Origin: an uncultured Chromatiales bacterium
GTDB lineage: Bacteria > Pseudomonadota > Gammaproteobacteria > Steroidobacterales > BM003
Direction of reading: 5' to 3'
DNA length: 49,770 nt
Assembly (NCBI GenBank): GCA_937128475.1
Contig: CAKZML010000303.1
Span: forward strand, 1 to 49,770
Shown: positions 22,188 to 32,632 of the stretch, in pieces
Position numbering within the stretch: the stretch's first letter is position 1
Layout of the letters: each line of letters begins with the position of its first letter
The notes under the pieces: generated by a model
What the model was told of the DNA's origin: nothing
The model's database searches: none
Seen by the model: only the letters and a program-made list of their open reading frames with translations
Position numbers and translations under genes: made by a program

Positions 22188-24118
22188 CCACCGCCACCTC
22201 CAGCATCCTCCCTTACGGCAGTTGGCCGTCCCGGATCAGCACAGACCTGCTCACCGGCGACAGTATCCGGCTGTCCTCGCCTGCCGCCGACCAGGGAGCC
22301 ATTTACTGGATAGAGGGGCGACCCGAGGAAAACGGCCGCTCGGTGCTGATGCGCCGGGACTCCGTGGGCACGACGCGAGAACTCAGCCCGCAACCCTTCA
22401 ATGTCAGGAGCAAGGTCCACGAATATGGTGGCGCACCTTTCATCGCCGCCGCGGGCCGATGCTGGTTCATTAATTTCAAGGATCAACATATCTACGAGAC
22501 CGGTCCCGACGGACCTCGAGACGTGGCCGGCTATCCCAATCACCGCTACGCAGATTTTGAACTGGACGCCAACAGGGGGCGCCTGCTGGCGGTTTGCGAG
22601 GTACACCAGGAACAGGGTGAGCCGCGCAACTCACTGGTGGCGGTGGACCTGGATTCAGGCGAGCTAAAAACCCTGGCCAGTGGCAAGGACTTCTACAGCA
22701 ACCCGCGCCTCAGTCCTGACGGGAAGCGCCTGGCCTGGCTGTGCTGGAGCCATCCCAATATGCCCTGGGACAGCAGCGAACTGTGGGTGGGCGAATTCAA
22801 CGCCCGGGGCGAATTGGAGAACTGCCAACAACTGGCGGGCTCCGCCGAGGAATCCATCTTCCAGCCATTATGGGCCGGGGACGGACGGCTGTTTTATGTC
22901 TCCGATGCGGATGACTGGTGGAACCTGTATTGCCGGGATGAAAACGGCTGCAGACAAATCACCCGGGAAAAGGCCGAGATGGGCCTGCCCCAGTGGGTGT
23001 TCGGCATGAGTACCTATGGGCTGGTGGACGCACAAACGGCGGTGGCCAGCTTCAAGGGTCCCGGGCAGAACACTGCCATGACCATTAACCTGGATACCGG
23101 GGAAACCCGAACGCTGGCTGTACCCTGTGCTGCCATAGAACACCTGGCGGTTGAGGACGGCAGGATCCTGCTACTGGGTGGATCCCCCTCCCGGGCCAAC
23201 ACACTGTATTGCTGCGAGCCGGATGGCACCAGGCTGGAAATTCTCAAGCAGAGCGTCGCCCTGGAACTGGACGATGCCTGGATATCCCAGCCTAGCTACA
23301 TCGAGTTCCCCACCAGCGACGGGCAAGGCAGTCGTGGTTACCACTACCCACCACAAAATCCGATGGCCAACGGCCCGGATGGCGAACTACCACCCCTGAT
23401 TATCGTCTGCCACGGCGGTCCCACCGCGGGCACATCCACGGCCATGGACCTGCGAATTCAATTCTGGACCAGCCGGGGCTTCGCCGTGTTCGACGTGGAT
23501 TACCGCGGCAGCACGGGCTACGGCCGTCCCTACCGCCGCGCCCTCTACGGAAAGTGGGGTGTCGCCGACGTTGAAGACTGTGTCTATGGAAGCCGATACT
23601 TGTGTGAGATGGGCCTGGCAGACCCGAAGCGATTACTGATCCGCGGTAGCAGTGCAGGTGGCTATCTGGTACTTTGCGCAGCCGCCTTTCACCGGCAATT
23701 CAGTGCCGGCGCGAGTTACTATGGAATAGGTGATCTCCAAAGCCTGCTGGAGGACACCCACAAGTTTGAGTCGCGCTACGATAACACTCTGCTGGGAGGT
23801 GGTAACGTGAATGAAATTATCGCCCAAAGGTCTCCCGCAAGACATGCGGAAGATGTTCGCATGCCACTGATATTGTTCCAGGGCCTCAATGACAAGGTCG
23901 TCCCTCCCGAGCAGTCGGAAAACATGTACAACATATTGTTGAAGCAAGGCCTGCCGGTTGCATATCTTGCTTTTGAGGGAGAAGGGCACGGCTTTCGTAA
24001 TGCACAAACCATTGCTACCAGCCTGCAAAGCGAACTGGCTTTCTATGGCCGAATTCTCGGCATCGCCGTGGCTGGCGACCTGCCCGAGGTAGCGATCCAG
24101 AATCTGCCTGCAGACTGA
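22184..24118 (+). CDS. S9-family prolyl oligopeptidase-like peptidase
   Basis: This 644-residue enzyme has an N-terminal beta-propeller (about 30-370, with 'NPRLSPDGKRLAWLCWSHPNMPWD') and a C-terminal alpha/beta-hydrolase domain (380-630). The nucleophile is Ser490 in GSSAGGY. The acid is in LNDKVVPPEQ and the histidine in GEGHGF. Strand motif 'CHGGPTAGTS' and 'DYRGSTGYGRPYR' mark the acylaminoacyl-peptidase / dipeptidyl-aminopeptidase branch. No signal peptide is visible, so it likely degrades oligopeptides in the cytoplasm. It is coupled to the NRDE gene upstream and is followed after 19 bases by tamA. Confidence 0.93.
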   Translation: MTTATSSILPYGSWPSRISTDLLTGDSIRLSSPAADQGAIYWIEGRPEENGRSVLMRRDSVGTTRELSPQPFNVRSKVHEYGGAPFIAAAGRCWFINFKDQHIYETGPDGPRDVAGYPNHRYADFELDANRGRLLAVCEVHQEQGEPRNSLVAVDLDSGELKTLASGKDFYSNPRLSPDGKRLAWLCWSHPNMPWDSSELWVGEFNARGELENCQQLAGSAEESIFQPLWAGDGRLFYVSDADDWWNLYCRDENGCRQITREKAEMGLPQWVFGMSTYGLVDAQTAVASFKGPGQNTAMTINLDTGETRTLAVPCAAIEHLAVEDGRILLLGGSPSRANTLYCCEPDGTRLEILKQSVALELDDAWISQPSYIEFPTSDGQGSRGYHYPPQNPMANGPDGELPPLIIVCHGGPTAGTSTAMDLRIQFWTSRGFAVFDVDYRGSTGYGRPYRRALYGKWGVADVEDCVYGSRYLCEMGLADPKRLLIRGSSAGGYLVLCAAAFHRQFSAGASYYGIGDLQSLLEDTHKFESRYDNTLLGGGNVNEIIAQRSPARHAEDVRMPLILFQGLNDKVVPPEQSENMYNILLKQGLPVAYLAFEGEGHGFRNAQTIATSLQSELAFYGRILGIAVAGDLPEVAIQNLPAD

Positions 24119-24137
24119 GGCGACCTGACCTATTCTT

Positions 24138-25862
24138 ATGAAATTCTTTCGGCTCATAATTTTGCTGACACTGGCACTGTGTTCCGCGGCTCACGCCGAG
24201 GTGACATTTTCCGTGTCTGGCGTCGAGGGAGCGGAAAAAGAAAACGTGGTGGCCTACCTGGAGGCTGGCTCTTACCGTCCGGGTAAAAACCCAACTGATC
24301 TTCGGCTTGCAAAGCTGTTGCAGCGAATTGAAAAGGACGCCAGTTCGTCCCTGGAGCCTTTCGGTTATTACACGCCGGTTATCACCAGTGAACTCACCCG
24401 GGATGGTGATGATTTACGGGTCAAGGTGAATATCGACCGGGGCGACCCCACCCTTTGGCAAATGCTCGATATACGGGTAAACGGTAGTGGCAAAACCGAG
24501 CAGGCATTTCAGAACATTCTTTCCAGCCAGCCCATGCTGCCAGGCCAGCGCGCCCTGCACGACCAGTACGATCAAACCAAGAAGCGCCTGCGGCGCGCCG
24601 CGTTGGACCTGGGTTACTTGAACGCCGAATTTGAATCCAGCGAGATCTTGATTAACCCGGTCACACGGTCGGCGGATGTCCAGCTCATCCTGCAGACCGG
24701 AGACAGGTTTATCTTCGGGCCGTTGATCATCGACCAGGACGTGATTGACGATGAACTGTTATCCCGTTACGTAAACATCACCGAAGGAGAACACTTCTCT
24801 TCCAACCGCTTGCTGATAGCCAAGCAAACACTGTACGCCACAGACTTTTTCAGCACGGTAGACGTCAGTGCCGATCGCACAGAGGCGATGGACGGCGTGG
24901 TTCCTGTGCGTATCACCGCGGAAAAAGGCAAGCGACACCGCTACGGGGTCGGCTGGGGTTACGGCAGTGACACCGGCTACCGGGTGAGCGGCAACTGGAC
25001 CATGCGTCGGATAAATAGCTCCGGACACAGCCTCGCCTTTGACGCCCGGTATTCACCCATTACCTGGAACTTCAACTCGACCTACATCATCCCTATTGGC
25101 AACCCGGTGCTGGAACGCCTGGCGCTTAGCGCCGGCACCGTTGATGAAGACCTGGGAGATGCAAACAGCAAGCGCCTGTATACCCGGGCCACCCTTATTC
25201 GCGTTCCCGGGCAATGGCAGCGCCAGACAACATTGAGTTTCCAGGACGAAACCTCAAACCTGGTGGACTACACCCGGCATGACCAGTATTGGGTTCCATC
25301 GCTGCGCATGATACGCACCTGGTCTGAAACCCGATTTGGCATGGTCAACGGCTTCAAGATTCTCGGTGAAGTCCAGGCCTCCGGTACCGGCCTGGGCCTG
25401 GAAACCAATTTCATCCAGGCCAGCTTGCAGGCGAAACTCATGATGCCCGTGGGAAGCCGGGGCAAGCTCTTGCTGCGCGGTCAGGCGGGCACCACATGGA
25501 CCGAGGACTTTGACTTGTTGCCGGTCTCACGCCGCTTCTTTACCGGTGGCGATGACAGCGTCCGCGGATACCGATACAACAGCATCAGCCCTCCCAGCCC
25601 AAGTGGCGCCGGGCTGGGCGGGAAACACCTGCTGGTGGGCAGCGTGGAATACGATCACGCAATCAAGGGTCCCTGGGGAGTCGCCGTTTTCGCCGATAGC
25701 GGAAACGCATTCAATACCACCGGGGACGAATTTGAAAACAGCGTCGGAGTCGGCCTGCGCTGGCGGTCCAAGATCGGTGTGGTGAAAATCGATATCGCAC
25801 AAAGCATCTCCGATGGAGAGCGGGCGCCTCGGCTGCACGTTTCAGTGGGGCCGGAGCTATGA
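24138..25862 (+). CDS. tamA: Outer-membrane translocation and assembly protein TamA
   Basis: The 574-residue Omp85-family protein has a signal peptide (residues 1-21, ending AHA). Three POTRA domains span about 22-265, and a 16-stranded barrel spans about 270-574. The conserved loop motif 'FFTGGDDSVRGYRYNS' near residue 470 is the VRGY/F signature of the Omp85 lid loop. TamA works with TamB in lipid transport to, and protein assembly in, the outer membrane. The stop codon overlaps the tamB ATG. Confidence 0.95.
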   Translation: MKFFRLIILLTLALCSAAHAEVTFSVSGVEGAEKENVVAYLEAGSYRPGKNPTDLRLAKLLQRIEKDASSSLEPFGYYTPVITSELTRDGDDLRVKVNIDRGDPTLWQMLDIRVNGSGKTEQAFQNILSSQPMLPGQRALHDQYDQTKKRLRRAALDLGYLNAEFESSEILINPVTRSADVQLILQTGDRFIFGPLIIDQDVIDDELLSRYVNITEGEHFSSNRLLIAKQTLYATDFFSTVDVSADRTEAMDGVVPVRITAEKGKRHRYGVGWGYGSDTGYRVSGNWTMRRINSSGHSLAFDARYSPITWNFNSTYIIPIGNPVLERLALSAGTVDEDLGDANSKRLYTRATLIRVPGQWQRQTTLSFQDETSNLVDYTRHDQYWVPSLRMIRTWSETRFGMVNGFKILGEVQASGTGLGLETNFIQASLQAKLMMPVGSRGKLLLRGQAGTTWTEDFDLLPVSRRFFTGGDDSVRGYRYNSISPPSPSGAGLGGKHLLVGSVEYDHAIKGPWGVAVFADSGNAFNTTGDEFENSVGVGLRWRSKIGVVKIDIAQSISDGERAPRLHVSVGPEL

Positions 25863-28800
25863 AGCGACGCCTACCGCCACTGAGTTTACTATTCCTGCTG
25901 ATAGTCGGACTGGGGCTGACCTGGGTGCTGCACAGTTCCGCCGCCCTGCGCTGGGGATTCTCGCTGGCCTCCGAAAATCTACCGCTGACACTGGAAGCGG
26001 CATCTGTGGACGGCAGCCTGGCCGGACCCCTGCATGTCAGGGGTCTGAATATCGTCAGCGGGAATATCGCCATCACCGCCCAGGACCTGGAGCTGGACTG
26101 GTGGGCCGGAGACTTGTTGCGGGGACGGGTTAATCTCAAGCATCTCAACGCCCGGGAGCTGGTGATTACCAGCCTTGAATCTACCCAGGCCGAGCAGCAG
26201 CCGGAAAGTAAATCCGAGCCCCTGGCCTTGCCCGAACTTCCAGTGAGCCTGGACCTGAAGAACCTCACGATTGACGGTCTTTCTTTTGTCAGCAATGGAA
26301 ATACCGTGCGACTGCTTGAACGCTTCAGGGGTGCTGCCAGCTGGAATTCCCAAGCCGTCAAAATCACTGTTGATGAACTGCAACGCACGGATGTCAGCCT
26401 GGCAAAATCCCGGCTGCAGATAGAGGGGCAACTGCCACACAAATTAAGCGGAACTCTTGAGTGGAAAATCCCGGGACTGCTCAGCAGCGAACTGAGCGGC
26501 CAGACAGAACTCGGTGGAGAACTGGCTAAACCCCACACCCGCAGCAAGCTGCTACAGCCGGCCCAGGCCAGTCTTGAACTCAGCGCGGATCTTGCACTTG
26601 CCACTCCCCTGGTCAAAGGCACGCTGGATACCCAACAGCTTAATCTGCGCACCCTGAACGATAGCTGGCCGGATCAACCCCTGACTGTACACACGGATTT
26701 TTCAATTGATGGCAGGGCTATTGACGCACACGGTGCATTGCAGTGGGCCGAGTTACCCGGCCTGGACATCGCACTGCAGAGCATCATCGAGGCAGACCAT
26801 ATCCAGTTACTGGCGCTGGATATCAGGCCCCGGGAGACCGGCGGAAACATCCTGGTGGCCGGAAAGATTCCGCTGTCTGAAGAGCAGGAATTCCAACTGA
26901 CCGCCCAGTGGAATGACCTGGACCTGGCCACGGCCGATAAGCAGTTGCGCTCGGCTGGCACAGCCAGCATGTCGGGAACGCCTTCCGCCTACACCTTGCA
27001 AGTCAGCACCGACAGCCAGATTGACGACTACCCCCAAATCGCTCTGCGCGCTTCCGCAACGGGAAGCGAAAAGGGATTGCTTATCTCAAGTTTCCTGGCA
27101 GAACTGATGAATGGCAGCGTAGCGGGTAACGCAGAACTGGACTGGCAGGATGGCCTCCAGGCAAGTGCCCACCTCAACGCGACGGGACTGGATACCTCAA
27201 CCCTGGAAGCCTCCTTCCCGGGACAGATCCCCCAGGGAATACTGAACCTGGATGCTGATCTTGAACTGGGCATGGACGAGACCGGTACACGGCTGGCAGT
27301 AGACCTGGAAAAACTCAGCGGTGAAATCGGCGGTGAGAAACTCTCAGGCCACGGCTCCCTGGCGCTCATTCCCGAGCAACTGAAACTGGACGCCCTGGAA
27401 TTACACCTGGGGGGAGGCATGATCAAGGCCTCGGGCACGCTTTCAGAAAACCTGGATTTCGATGTACAGGTCACGGAAATGCAGATGGCCCATTGGCTTC
27501 CAGAACTGGATGGCATCCTGGCGGCAGAACTTGCTCTGTCCGGGCCACTGAAAACTCCGATAGTGGAAGGGTTTGTATCCGCCAGTGGACCGAGCTTCGG
27601 TGACTGGCATGGGGACGTTATCAAGGCCCAATTGTCGGTAAACCTGGCTACCCAGGTCGCATCAAGTCTATCGTTGCAAGCCAGGGGATTGCACAACGCG
27701 GGGCACCTGCTGGGTGACCTGGACGTCCAGGCCCAGGGCGTGGCGGAAAGTCACGAATTCACACTCAAGTTGACCGGTGGTGAACAAGAACTACTCGCCG
27801 AGGCCCGGGGCGGTTACCAGGCAGCGCTTGGCTGGAACGGAGAGATCTCGAAAATCGAGCTTATCCCCTCTTCCAAATCTCCCACGCCATGGACCCTGGC
27901 CGCCGCCGCTGCGCTGGCAATAGGCGCCAGCGACTATCGCCTGGGGAACCTGTGCCTTGACCAGGGAGAAGCGCAAGCATGCCTGTCGGGAAACCTGGTT
28001 GATGGCGCGGGTGATGTAGACCTGAAGGCGTCCCAGGTGCCCCTGTCGATCCTGAATCCGTTGCTGGGCAGCAACCTTGATATTTCCGGCCTGCTCAACG
28101 GCGAGTTGCAGGGTCAGTTCAACGAACGCGGCGAACTGACCGGGCAGGTCACGCTGAAAATGGACGAGTCGAACATCAACTGGTACCGCTCAGGCGGAGA
28201 CCTGATTGCCGTCTCAATAGTGACCGCCAAGCTGGACGGTAAAGCGGATCAGCAAGGCATAGACCTGCAAGCCATGCTGGACCTGGGCGAACAGGACAAC
28301 ATTCAGCTCGCCCTGAATCTTCAAAGAAGCCCTGGGCCCGCAACCAGTTGGCCAGCCCGGGGATGGGTGTCGGTAAATCTCGATGACCTGTCGCGTTACG
28401 ACACCATGATGTCAGGCCTGGAAGAGCTGACAGGGAAACTCAGTTCCCGGCTGGACCTCTCTGGCAGCCTGGACGAACCGCTTACCTCGGGACACCTGAG
28501 CCTGGAAAACATGGAAACCTATCTGCCTGAGGTGGGCACCCGGATTTCCGCCGTCAGCGTGGACCTGAAAAACCAGAACCAGAGCACGCAGCTGGTCGCC
28601 AGTGCGACCGTTGGCTCAGGCCAGGTCGCATTGAACGGCGAGGTGGCGTTGCTGCAGGGCAAACCCCGGGCAGATCTGCACCTGACCGGTGATGGCCTGA
28701 CCCTGGTGGATTCCCAGAATCTTTACCTGCAGGCATCCCCCGACCTGTCACTGACCCTTGACGGCAACGACATAAACATCACCGGAAAGCTGTATGTACC

Positions 28801-29608
28801 CCTGGCTCGAATCAGGCCGGTTGACCTGGGCAGTGCGGTTCGCAGTTCCCCGGATGCAGTGGTACTCAACAGCGAGGGCGGCCGTGAAAACCGCGGACAA
28901 TTCAAGGTCACCACCAAGGTGGTGTTGGAACTGGGAAATCGAGTCAAGTTTGATGGTTACGGCCTGACCGCCAATATCGTCGGATTCCTTGAATATCGAG
29001 ACGTACCCGGCAAGATCCCCACGGGACGGGGCGAGCTCAACGTGCTTGATGGAAAGTACAAACTCTACGGCATGGAACTTGATGTGGAGCGTGGGCAACT
29101 GCTGTTCGCAGGCGGCCCCGTCGACACGCCGGGACTAAGTATTCGGGCAACTCGCGCAACCGATAATGTGCGAGTTGGAGTTGACGTGGGAGGCACATTG
29201 TCAGATCCAACCCTGACCATGTTCTCTTCACCCAGCATGCCCCAGTCAGAAATCGTCGCCTACCTGCTGACCGGCAAACCCATGGCCGACCTGGATTCCG
29301 CCAGCGGTCAAAAAGCCAGCGCCGCAGGCGATGCCCTGGCGCTAGCTGGCGGAAATCTGCTTACCGGTGAAATCGGCTCCCGGGTGGGCCTGGATGAAGT
29401 GGCACTGAGCAGCGACGCGGACACGGGCAACGAGGAACTTGTGCTGGGCAAGCACCTGTCTCCCGATCTGTACGTCAGTTACGGCATTGGCCTGTATGAG
29501 GCCATCAATACGCTGAGAATTCGCTACCAGCTAAACGAGAGACTATTTCTGCGTTCGGAATCCGGTGTCGCCAAGAGTGTGGATATTTTCTGGTCTGCCG
29601 AGCGATAA
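25859..29608 (+). CDS. tamB: Translocation and assembly module subunit TamB
   Basis: The 1249-residue protein has an N-terminal membrane anchor (residues 7-25). A very long beta-rich periplasmic region of AsmA/TamB repeats follows. The conserved C-terminal DUF490 domain ends 'LSPDLYVSYGIGLYEAINTLRIRYQLNERLFLRSESG'. TamB bridges inner and outer membranes as a hydrophobic groove and is now seen as a phospholipid carrier. The length is like E. coli TamB (1259). It overlaps tamA by 4 bases. It ends only 6 bases from the convergent AruI-like gene, and no terminator is visible between them. Confidence 0.95.
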   Translation: MKRRLPPLSLLFLLIVGLGLTWVLHSSAALRWGFSLASENLPLTLEAASVDGSLAGPLHVRGLNIVSGNIAITAQDLELDWWAGDLLRGRVNLKHLNARELVITSLESTQAEQQPESKSEPLALPELPVSLDLKNLTIDGLSFVSNGNTVRLLERFRGAASWNSQAVKITVDELQRTDVSLAKSRLQIEGQLPHKLSGTLEWKIPGLLSSELSGQTELGGELAKPHTRSKLLQPAQASLELSADLALATPLVKGTLDTQQLNLRTLNDSWPDQPLTVHTDFSIDGRAIDAHGALQWAELPGLDIALQSIIEADHIQLLALDIRPRETGGNILVAGKIPLSEEQEFQLTAQWNDLDLATADKQLRSAGTASMSGTPSAYTLQVSTDSQIDDYPQIALRASATGSEKGLLISSFLAELMNGSVAGNAELDWQDGLQASAHLNATGLDTSTLEASFPGQIPQGILNLDADLELGMDETGTRLAVDLEKLSGEIGGEKLSGHGSLALIPEQLKLDALELHLGGGMIKASGTLSENLDFDVQVTEMQMAHWLPELDGILAAELALSGPLKTPIVEGFVSASGPSFGDWHGDVIKAQLSVNLATQVASSLSLQARGLHNAGHLLGDLDVQAQGVAESHEFTLKLTGGEQELLAEARGGYQAALGWNGEISKIELIPSSKSPTPWTLAAAAALAIGASDYRLGNLCLDQGEAQACLSGNLVDGAGDVDLKASQVPLSILNPLLGSNLDISGLLNGELQGQFNERGELTGQVTLKMDESNINWYRSGGDLIAVSIVTAKLDGKADQQGIDLQAMLDLGEQDNIQLALNLQRSPGPATSWPARGWVSVNLDDLSRYDTMMSGLEELTGKLSSRLDLSGSLDEPLTSGHLSLENMETYLPEVGTRISAVSVDLKNQNQSTQLVASATVGSGQVALNGEVALLQGKPRADLHLTGDGLTLVDSQNLYLQASPDLSLTLDGNDINITGKLYVPLARIRPVDLGSAVRSSPDAVVLNSEGGRENRGQFKVTTKVVLELGNRVKFDGYGLTANIVGFLEYRDVPGKIPTGRGELNVLDGKYKLYGMELDVERGQLLFAGGPVDTPGLSIRATRATDNVRVGVDVGGTLSDPTLTMFSSPSMPQSEIVAYLLTGKPMADLDSASGQKASAAGDALALAGGNLLTGEIGSRVGLDEVALSSDADTGNEELVLGKHLSPDLYVSYGIGLYEAINTLRIRYQLNERLFLRSESGVAKSVDIFWSAER

Positions 29609-29614
29609 GCCGTC

Positions 29615-31225
29615 TTACAGGTCCAGGTAGCCATCCTTTTCGTGAATCTCAATCAAGGTGGGCCGATCCAGGCTCGCGCTGGCCATGACCAGTTCGACTA
29701 TCTGTTCCAGGCTGCCAGCCCGTTCTGCATGGCAACCCATGGCCCGGGCCACGCCAACGAAATCAGGTGTAAACAGGTCCACACCAATAATCGGCAGCTG
29801 CTTGGCCACCATGTAATCCTTGATCTCTCCGTAACCGTCGTTGTTCCAGACGATCACCGCACAGCCAATACCGGCCTCCACGCCTGCGGCCAGCTCACCC
29901 ACGGTGAACTGCAGACCACCGTCACCAATAATGCACACTACCGGTCGATCCGGCGCGCCCAGCCTGGCGCCAAGCGCCGCCGGTAACGCCCAACCCAGGG
30001 TCCCGTAACCCGTCGTACAGGTGATATAGCCCCTGGCCTGTCGCACAGGGAAATGATGATTCGCTTCATAGGCCAGTTGGGTGGAGTCCGTCACCATGAT
30101 GGTTTCGGGGGGTAGCGCCTCGCGCAGAACATTCAGCAGATTAATGCGCCGTTTCAGGGTGTCGTTCAGCCCCGAGGAAATCTCCTGCCTGAGTGCCGCA
30201 ACTCGCTCTTCACCCTTGCCCTGCCAACCCGCCACCTCAAGCCCATCCAACGCCAGGTTCAACTTGGCTAGCGCCTTGCGTGCGTCACCCAGGATCGGCA
30301 AATCAGGCCTGTGAGTCCGCATTAACTGCTCGGCCTCAATATCAATCCGTATGAGGCGGCCGTTGATCTCGATGGGGTCGGGATGAAGATTGCGGTCGGT
30401 TTCCGAAAACTCCGTCGCCACCGCAAGCACCAGGTCCGATTCCGCGATGACCTGGTGAACACAGGGGAAAGGCAGGGTCGCACCGCCACACAGCGGATGG
30501 GCCTCGTCCACCACACCCTTGGCAGCCAGGGTCAGGAAAGCCGGTGCACCGAGTTTCTCCACCAGCTCAACAGCCTCGGCGCTGGCATCCACACTACCGC
30601 CGCCAAACAGGATCACCGGATTCTTTGCCGCGGCCAGTTCGCGAGCGGCCTGCTGAATCACCTCGTAATCCGGAGAGGGTTTGGGGCAAATCACCGCATC
30701 GTCATGAATGAACTTCACTTCCTGGGTAATCACGTTCACCGGGATTTCGATGTGCACCGGGCCGGGACGTTCACCACTGAACGAGGCAAAAGCACGGGCC
30801 AGGACCTCGGCAAGATCCCTGGGGTTCAACAAGGTGTGACTGAATACCGTGTAGCCGGCGGTGACATTTCGCTGATCAGGCAGCTCGTGCAGGCGACCCA
30901 TACCCATGGCCAGGTCCTGGGTGTTGTTCACCGCCGAGATGACCAGCATAGGGATCGAGTCCGAATAGGCCTGGCCCATGGCCGTGGCGGCGTTGGTCAC
31001 ACCCGGGCCGGTAATCAGGAAACAGACACCGGGCTTGCCGGTAACTCTTGCATACCCGTCTGCCATGAAGCCTGCGCCTTGCTCATGGCGTGGCGTGATG
31101 TGTCGAATACCGGTAGCTGGAAGGCCCCGGTAGAGCTCGACGGTGTGCACACCCGGGATTCCGAAAACCGTATCCACGCCATATGCTTCCAGCAATTTGA
31201 CTAGCACTTCACCACAGGTTGCCAT
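29615..31225 (-). CDS. aruI: ThDP-dependent 5-guanidino-2-oxopentanoate decarboxylase-like enzyme
   Basis: The 536-residue enzyme belongs to the acetolactate-synthase-like ThDP family. It has the cofactor glutamate in RHEQGAGFMADGYAR and the ThDP/magnesium motif GDGGLQF ... WNNDGYGEI. 'GVDTVFGIPGVHTVELYRGLP' resembles Pseudomonas AruI, which decarboxylates 2-ketoarginine in the arginine transaminase pathway. I place the start at ATG 31225: the GGGAG ribosome-binding site is 8 bases before it, although a GTG one codon earlier is also open. The AruH transaminase is not in the window, so the substrate is inferred from similarity only. It is the last gene of a four-gene minus-strand cluster. Confidence 0.78.
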   Translation of the reverse strand: MATCGEVLVKLLEAYGVDTVFGIPGVHTVELYRGLPATGIRHITPRHEQGAGFMADGYARVTGKPGVCFLITGPGVTNAATAMGQAYSDSIPMLVISAVNNTQDLAMGMGRLHELPDQRNVTAGYTVFSHTLLNPRDLAEVLARAFASFSGERPGPVHIEIPVNVITQEVKFIHDDAVICPKPSPDYEVIQQAARELAAAKNPVILFGGGSVDASAEAVELVEKLGAPAFLTLAAKGVVDEAHPLCGGATLPFPCVHQVIAESDLVLAVATEFSETDRNLHPDPIEINGRLIRIDIEAEQLMRTHRPDLPILGDARKALAKLNLALDGLEVAGWQGKGEERVAALRQEISSGLNDTLKRRINLLNVLREALPPETIMVTDSTQLAYEANHHFPVRQARGYITCTTGYGTLGWALPAALGARLGAPDRPVVCIIGDGGLQFTVGELAAGVEAGIGCAVIVWNNDGYGEIKDYMVAKQLPIIGVDLFTPDFVGVARAMGCHAERAGSLEQIVELVMASASLDRPTLIEIHEKDGYLDL

Positions 31226-31237
31226 CACTTAATCTCC

Positions 31238-31921
31238 CTATCGCGCCTGTTCATCATGGCCAAACAACGACCGTAACCAGGCCCCGATATCATCTATTTC
31301 CTTGTCGCACACCGCATGAGGCATGTCATAGGCATGCCACTGCAAAGAATGCCCCCTTTCCTGCAAGCGGTCTCGTGCCAGTTCACCCAGGCCTATGGGT
31401 AACACAGGATCCTGCCTCCCATGAGCCATGAACATGGGAATGTTCTTCGCCACGTCGCTGGCTTCGGCTTCCAGTGTCCTGGCCAGGGGCATGTAGGTGG
31501 ACAGGGCCATAATGCCGGCCAGTGCCGAGGGCCTGCGCAACCCCAGGTGCAGGGCAATAGCGCCGCCTTGTGAAAATCCAGCCAGCACAATTCGCTCATC
31601 CGGAATTCCACGTTGATTTTCTCGCTGTATCAACGCCTCGACCTGGTCTGCACTGGCACGTATTCCCTGCTCATCCACGTTGCCGTCACGATCCAGGTTC
31701 AGGATATCGAACCAGGCACGCATGGGCATTCCGCCGTTCAGGGTCACCGGTCTCACCGATGCGTGGGGAAAAACGAAACGTATGCTCATCCCGGCCAGGT
31801 CCAATGCAGGAACAATCGGCTCGAAATCATGCCCGTCAGCGCCCAGGCCATGCAGCCAGATCACGCTGTAACGCGGATCTGCGCCGGTGCTAACTTCAAC
31901 AGTTTCCAGAATCTCGGACAT
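31238..31921 (-). CDS. Carboxylesterase / phospholipase, alpha/beta hydrolase
   Basis: This 227-residue enzyme of the carboxylesterase/LYPLA (EstB-like) family has the oxyanion strand 'VIWLHGLGADGHDF', nucleophile serine in GFSQGGAIAL, acid in HGRQDPVLPIG and histidine in 'YDMPHAVCDKE'. No signal peptide is seen, so it is cytoplasmic. Such enzymes hydrolyse short-chain esters or lysophospholipids; the true substrate is unknown. It lies 12 bases upstream of the AruI-like start and is probably co-transcribed with it. Confidence 0.93.
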   Translation of the reverse strand: MSEILETVEVSTGADPRYSVIWLHGLGADGHDFEPIVPALDLAGMSIRFVFPHASVRPVTLNGGMPMRAWFDILNLDRDGNVDEQGIRASADQVEALIQRENQRGIPDERIVLAGFSQGGAIALHLGLRRPSALAGIMALSTYMPLARTLEAEASDVAKNIPMFMAHGRQDPVLPIGLGELARDRLQERGHSLQWHAYDMPHAVCDKEIDDIGAWLRSLFGHDEQAR

Positions 31922-31964
31922 TGTGCCTCGCCATAGGGGTAAAGCGGCACATGGTAACAGACGT

Positions 31965-32609
31965 CTATACGGCGTCTGGCTGATTTTCCGGTGCGGCTTG
32001 CGCGAAAGCCGAAAGGGATTCCAGGTGCTGGGTCACCGCACTCAAGGCCGGATAAGGAGCCAGGTCCACATTAAACCGCCTTGCGTTGTACACCTGGGGC
32101 ACCAGGCAGACATCGGCCATGGTTATCTGTTGGCCATAACAGGTCTTTCCCGGCACGCCATGGCGCTGCACCAGTTTTTCCAGCGCAGCAAAGCCTTCTG
32201 CAATCCAATGCTGATACCAGTGCGAGAGGCTGACGTCATCCAGTTTCAGCTCGTTTTTCAGGTACTGCAGAACCCGCAGGTTGTTCAACGGATGGATGTC
32301 GCAGGCAATCAGCTGGGCCATGGCCCGGACCTGGGCCCGTTCTCCCGGCGAGACCGGCAGCAAGGGCATCCCGGGGTGGGTTTCTTCCAGGTATTCGATA
32401 ATCGCCAGGGACTGGGATATCACCACTCCCCCGTCGTCCAGCACCGGGATCAAACCCTGGGGGTTCACCTCCAGGAAATCGGGCTTGCGGTGTTCACCGC
32501 CATCCCGGAGAAAATGCTTGGGGACAGGCTCGTAGTCCAGGTCTTTCAGGTTGAGCGCGATGCGCACCCGGTATGCGGCGGAACTACGATAATAGGTATA
32601 CAGCTTCAT
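31965..32609 (-). CDS. maiA: Maleylacetoacetate isomerase (zeta-class GST)
   Basis: The 214-residue glutathione S-transferase-fold protein has the zeta-class start 'YTYYRSSAAYRVRIALNLK', 'VNPQGLIPVLDDGG', 'SLAIIEYLEE' and 'ACDIHPLNNLRVLQYL'. It isomerises maleylacetoacetate to fumarylacetoacetate in tyrosine/homogentisate breakdown using glutathione. Homogentisate dioxygenase and fumarylacetoacetase are not in the window. A GGGAGAGGATG ribosome-binding region fixes the start. It sits between the crotonase and carboxylesterase genes on one strand. Confidence 0.93.
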   Translation of the reverse strand: MKLYTYYRSSAAYRVRIALNLKDLDYEPVPKHFLRDGGEHRKPDFLEVNPQGLIPVLDDGGVVISQSLAIIEYLEETHPGMPLLPVSPGERAQVRAMAQLIACDIHPLNNLRVLQYLKNELKLDDVSLSHWYQHWIAEGFAALEKLVQRHGVPGKTCYGQQITMADVCLVPQVYNARRFNVDLAPYPALSAVTQHLESLSAFAQAAPENQPDAV

Positions 32610-32632
32610 TCATCCTCTCCCCAATTCTTTTT

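Noticed and set aside
25711-26652. 313-codon open frame antisense to the tamA/tamB junction
   Set aside because: Ser/Arg-rich translation without domains; fully explained by codon bias of tamA and tamB.
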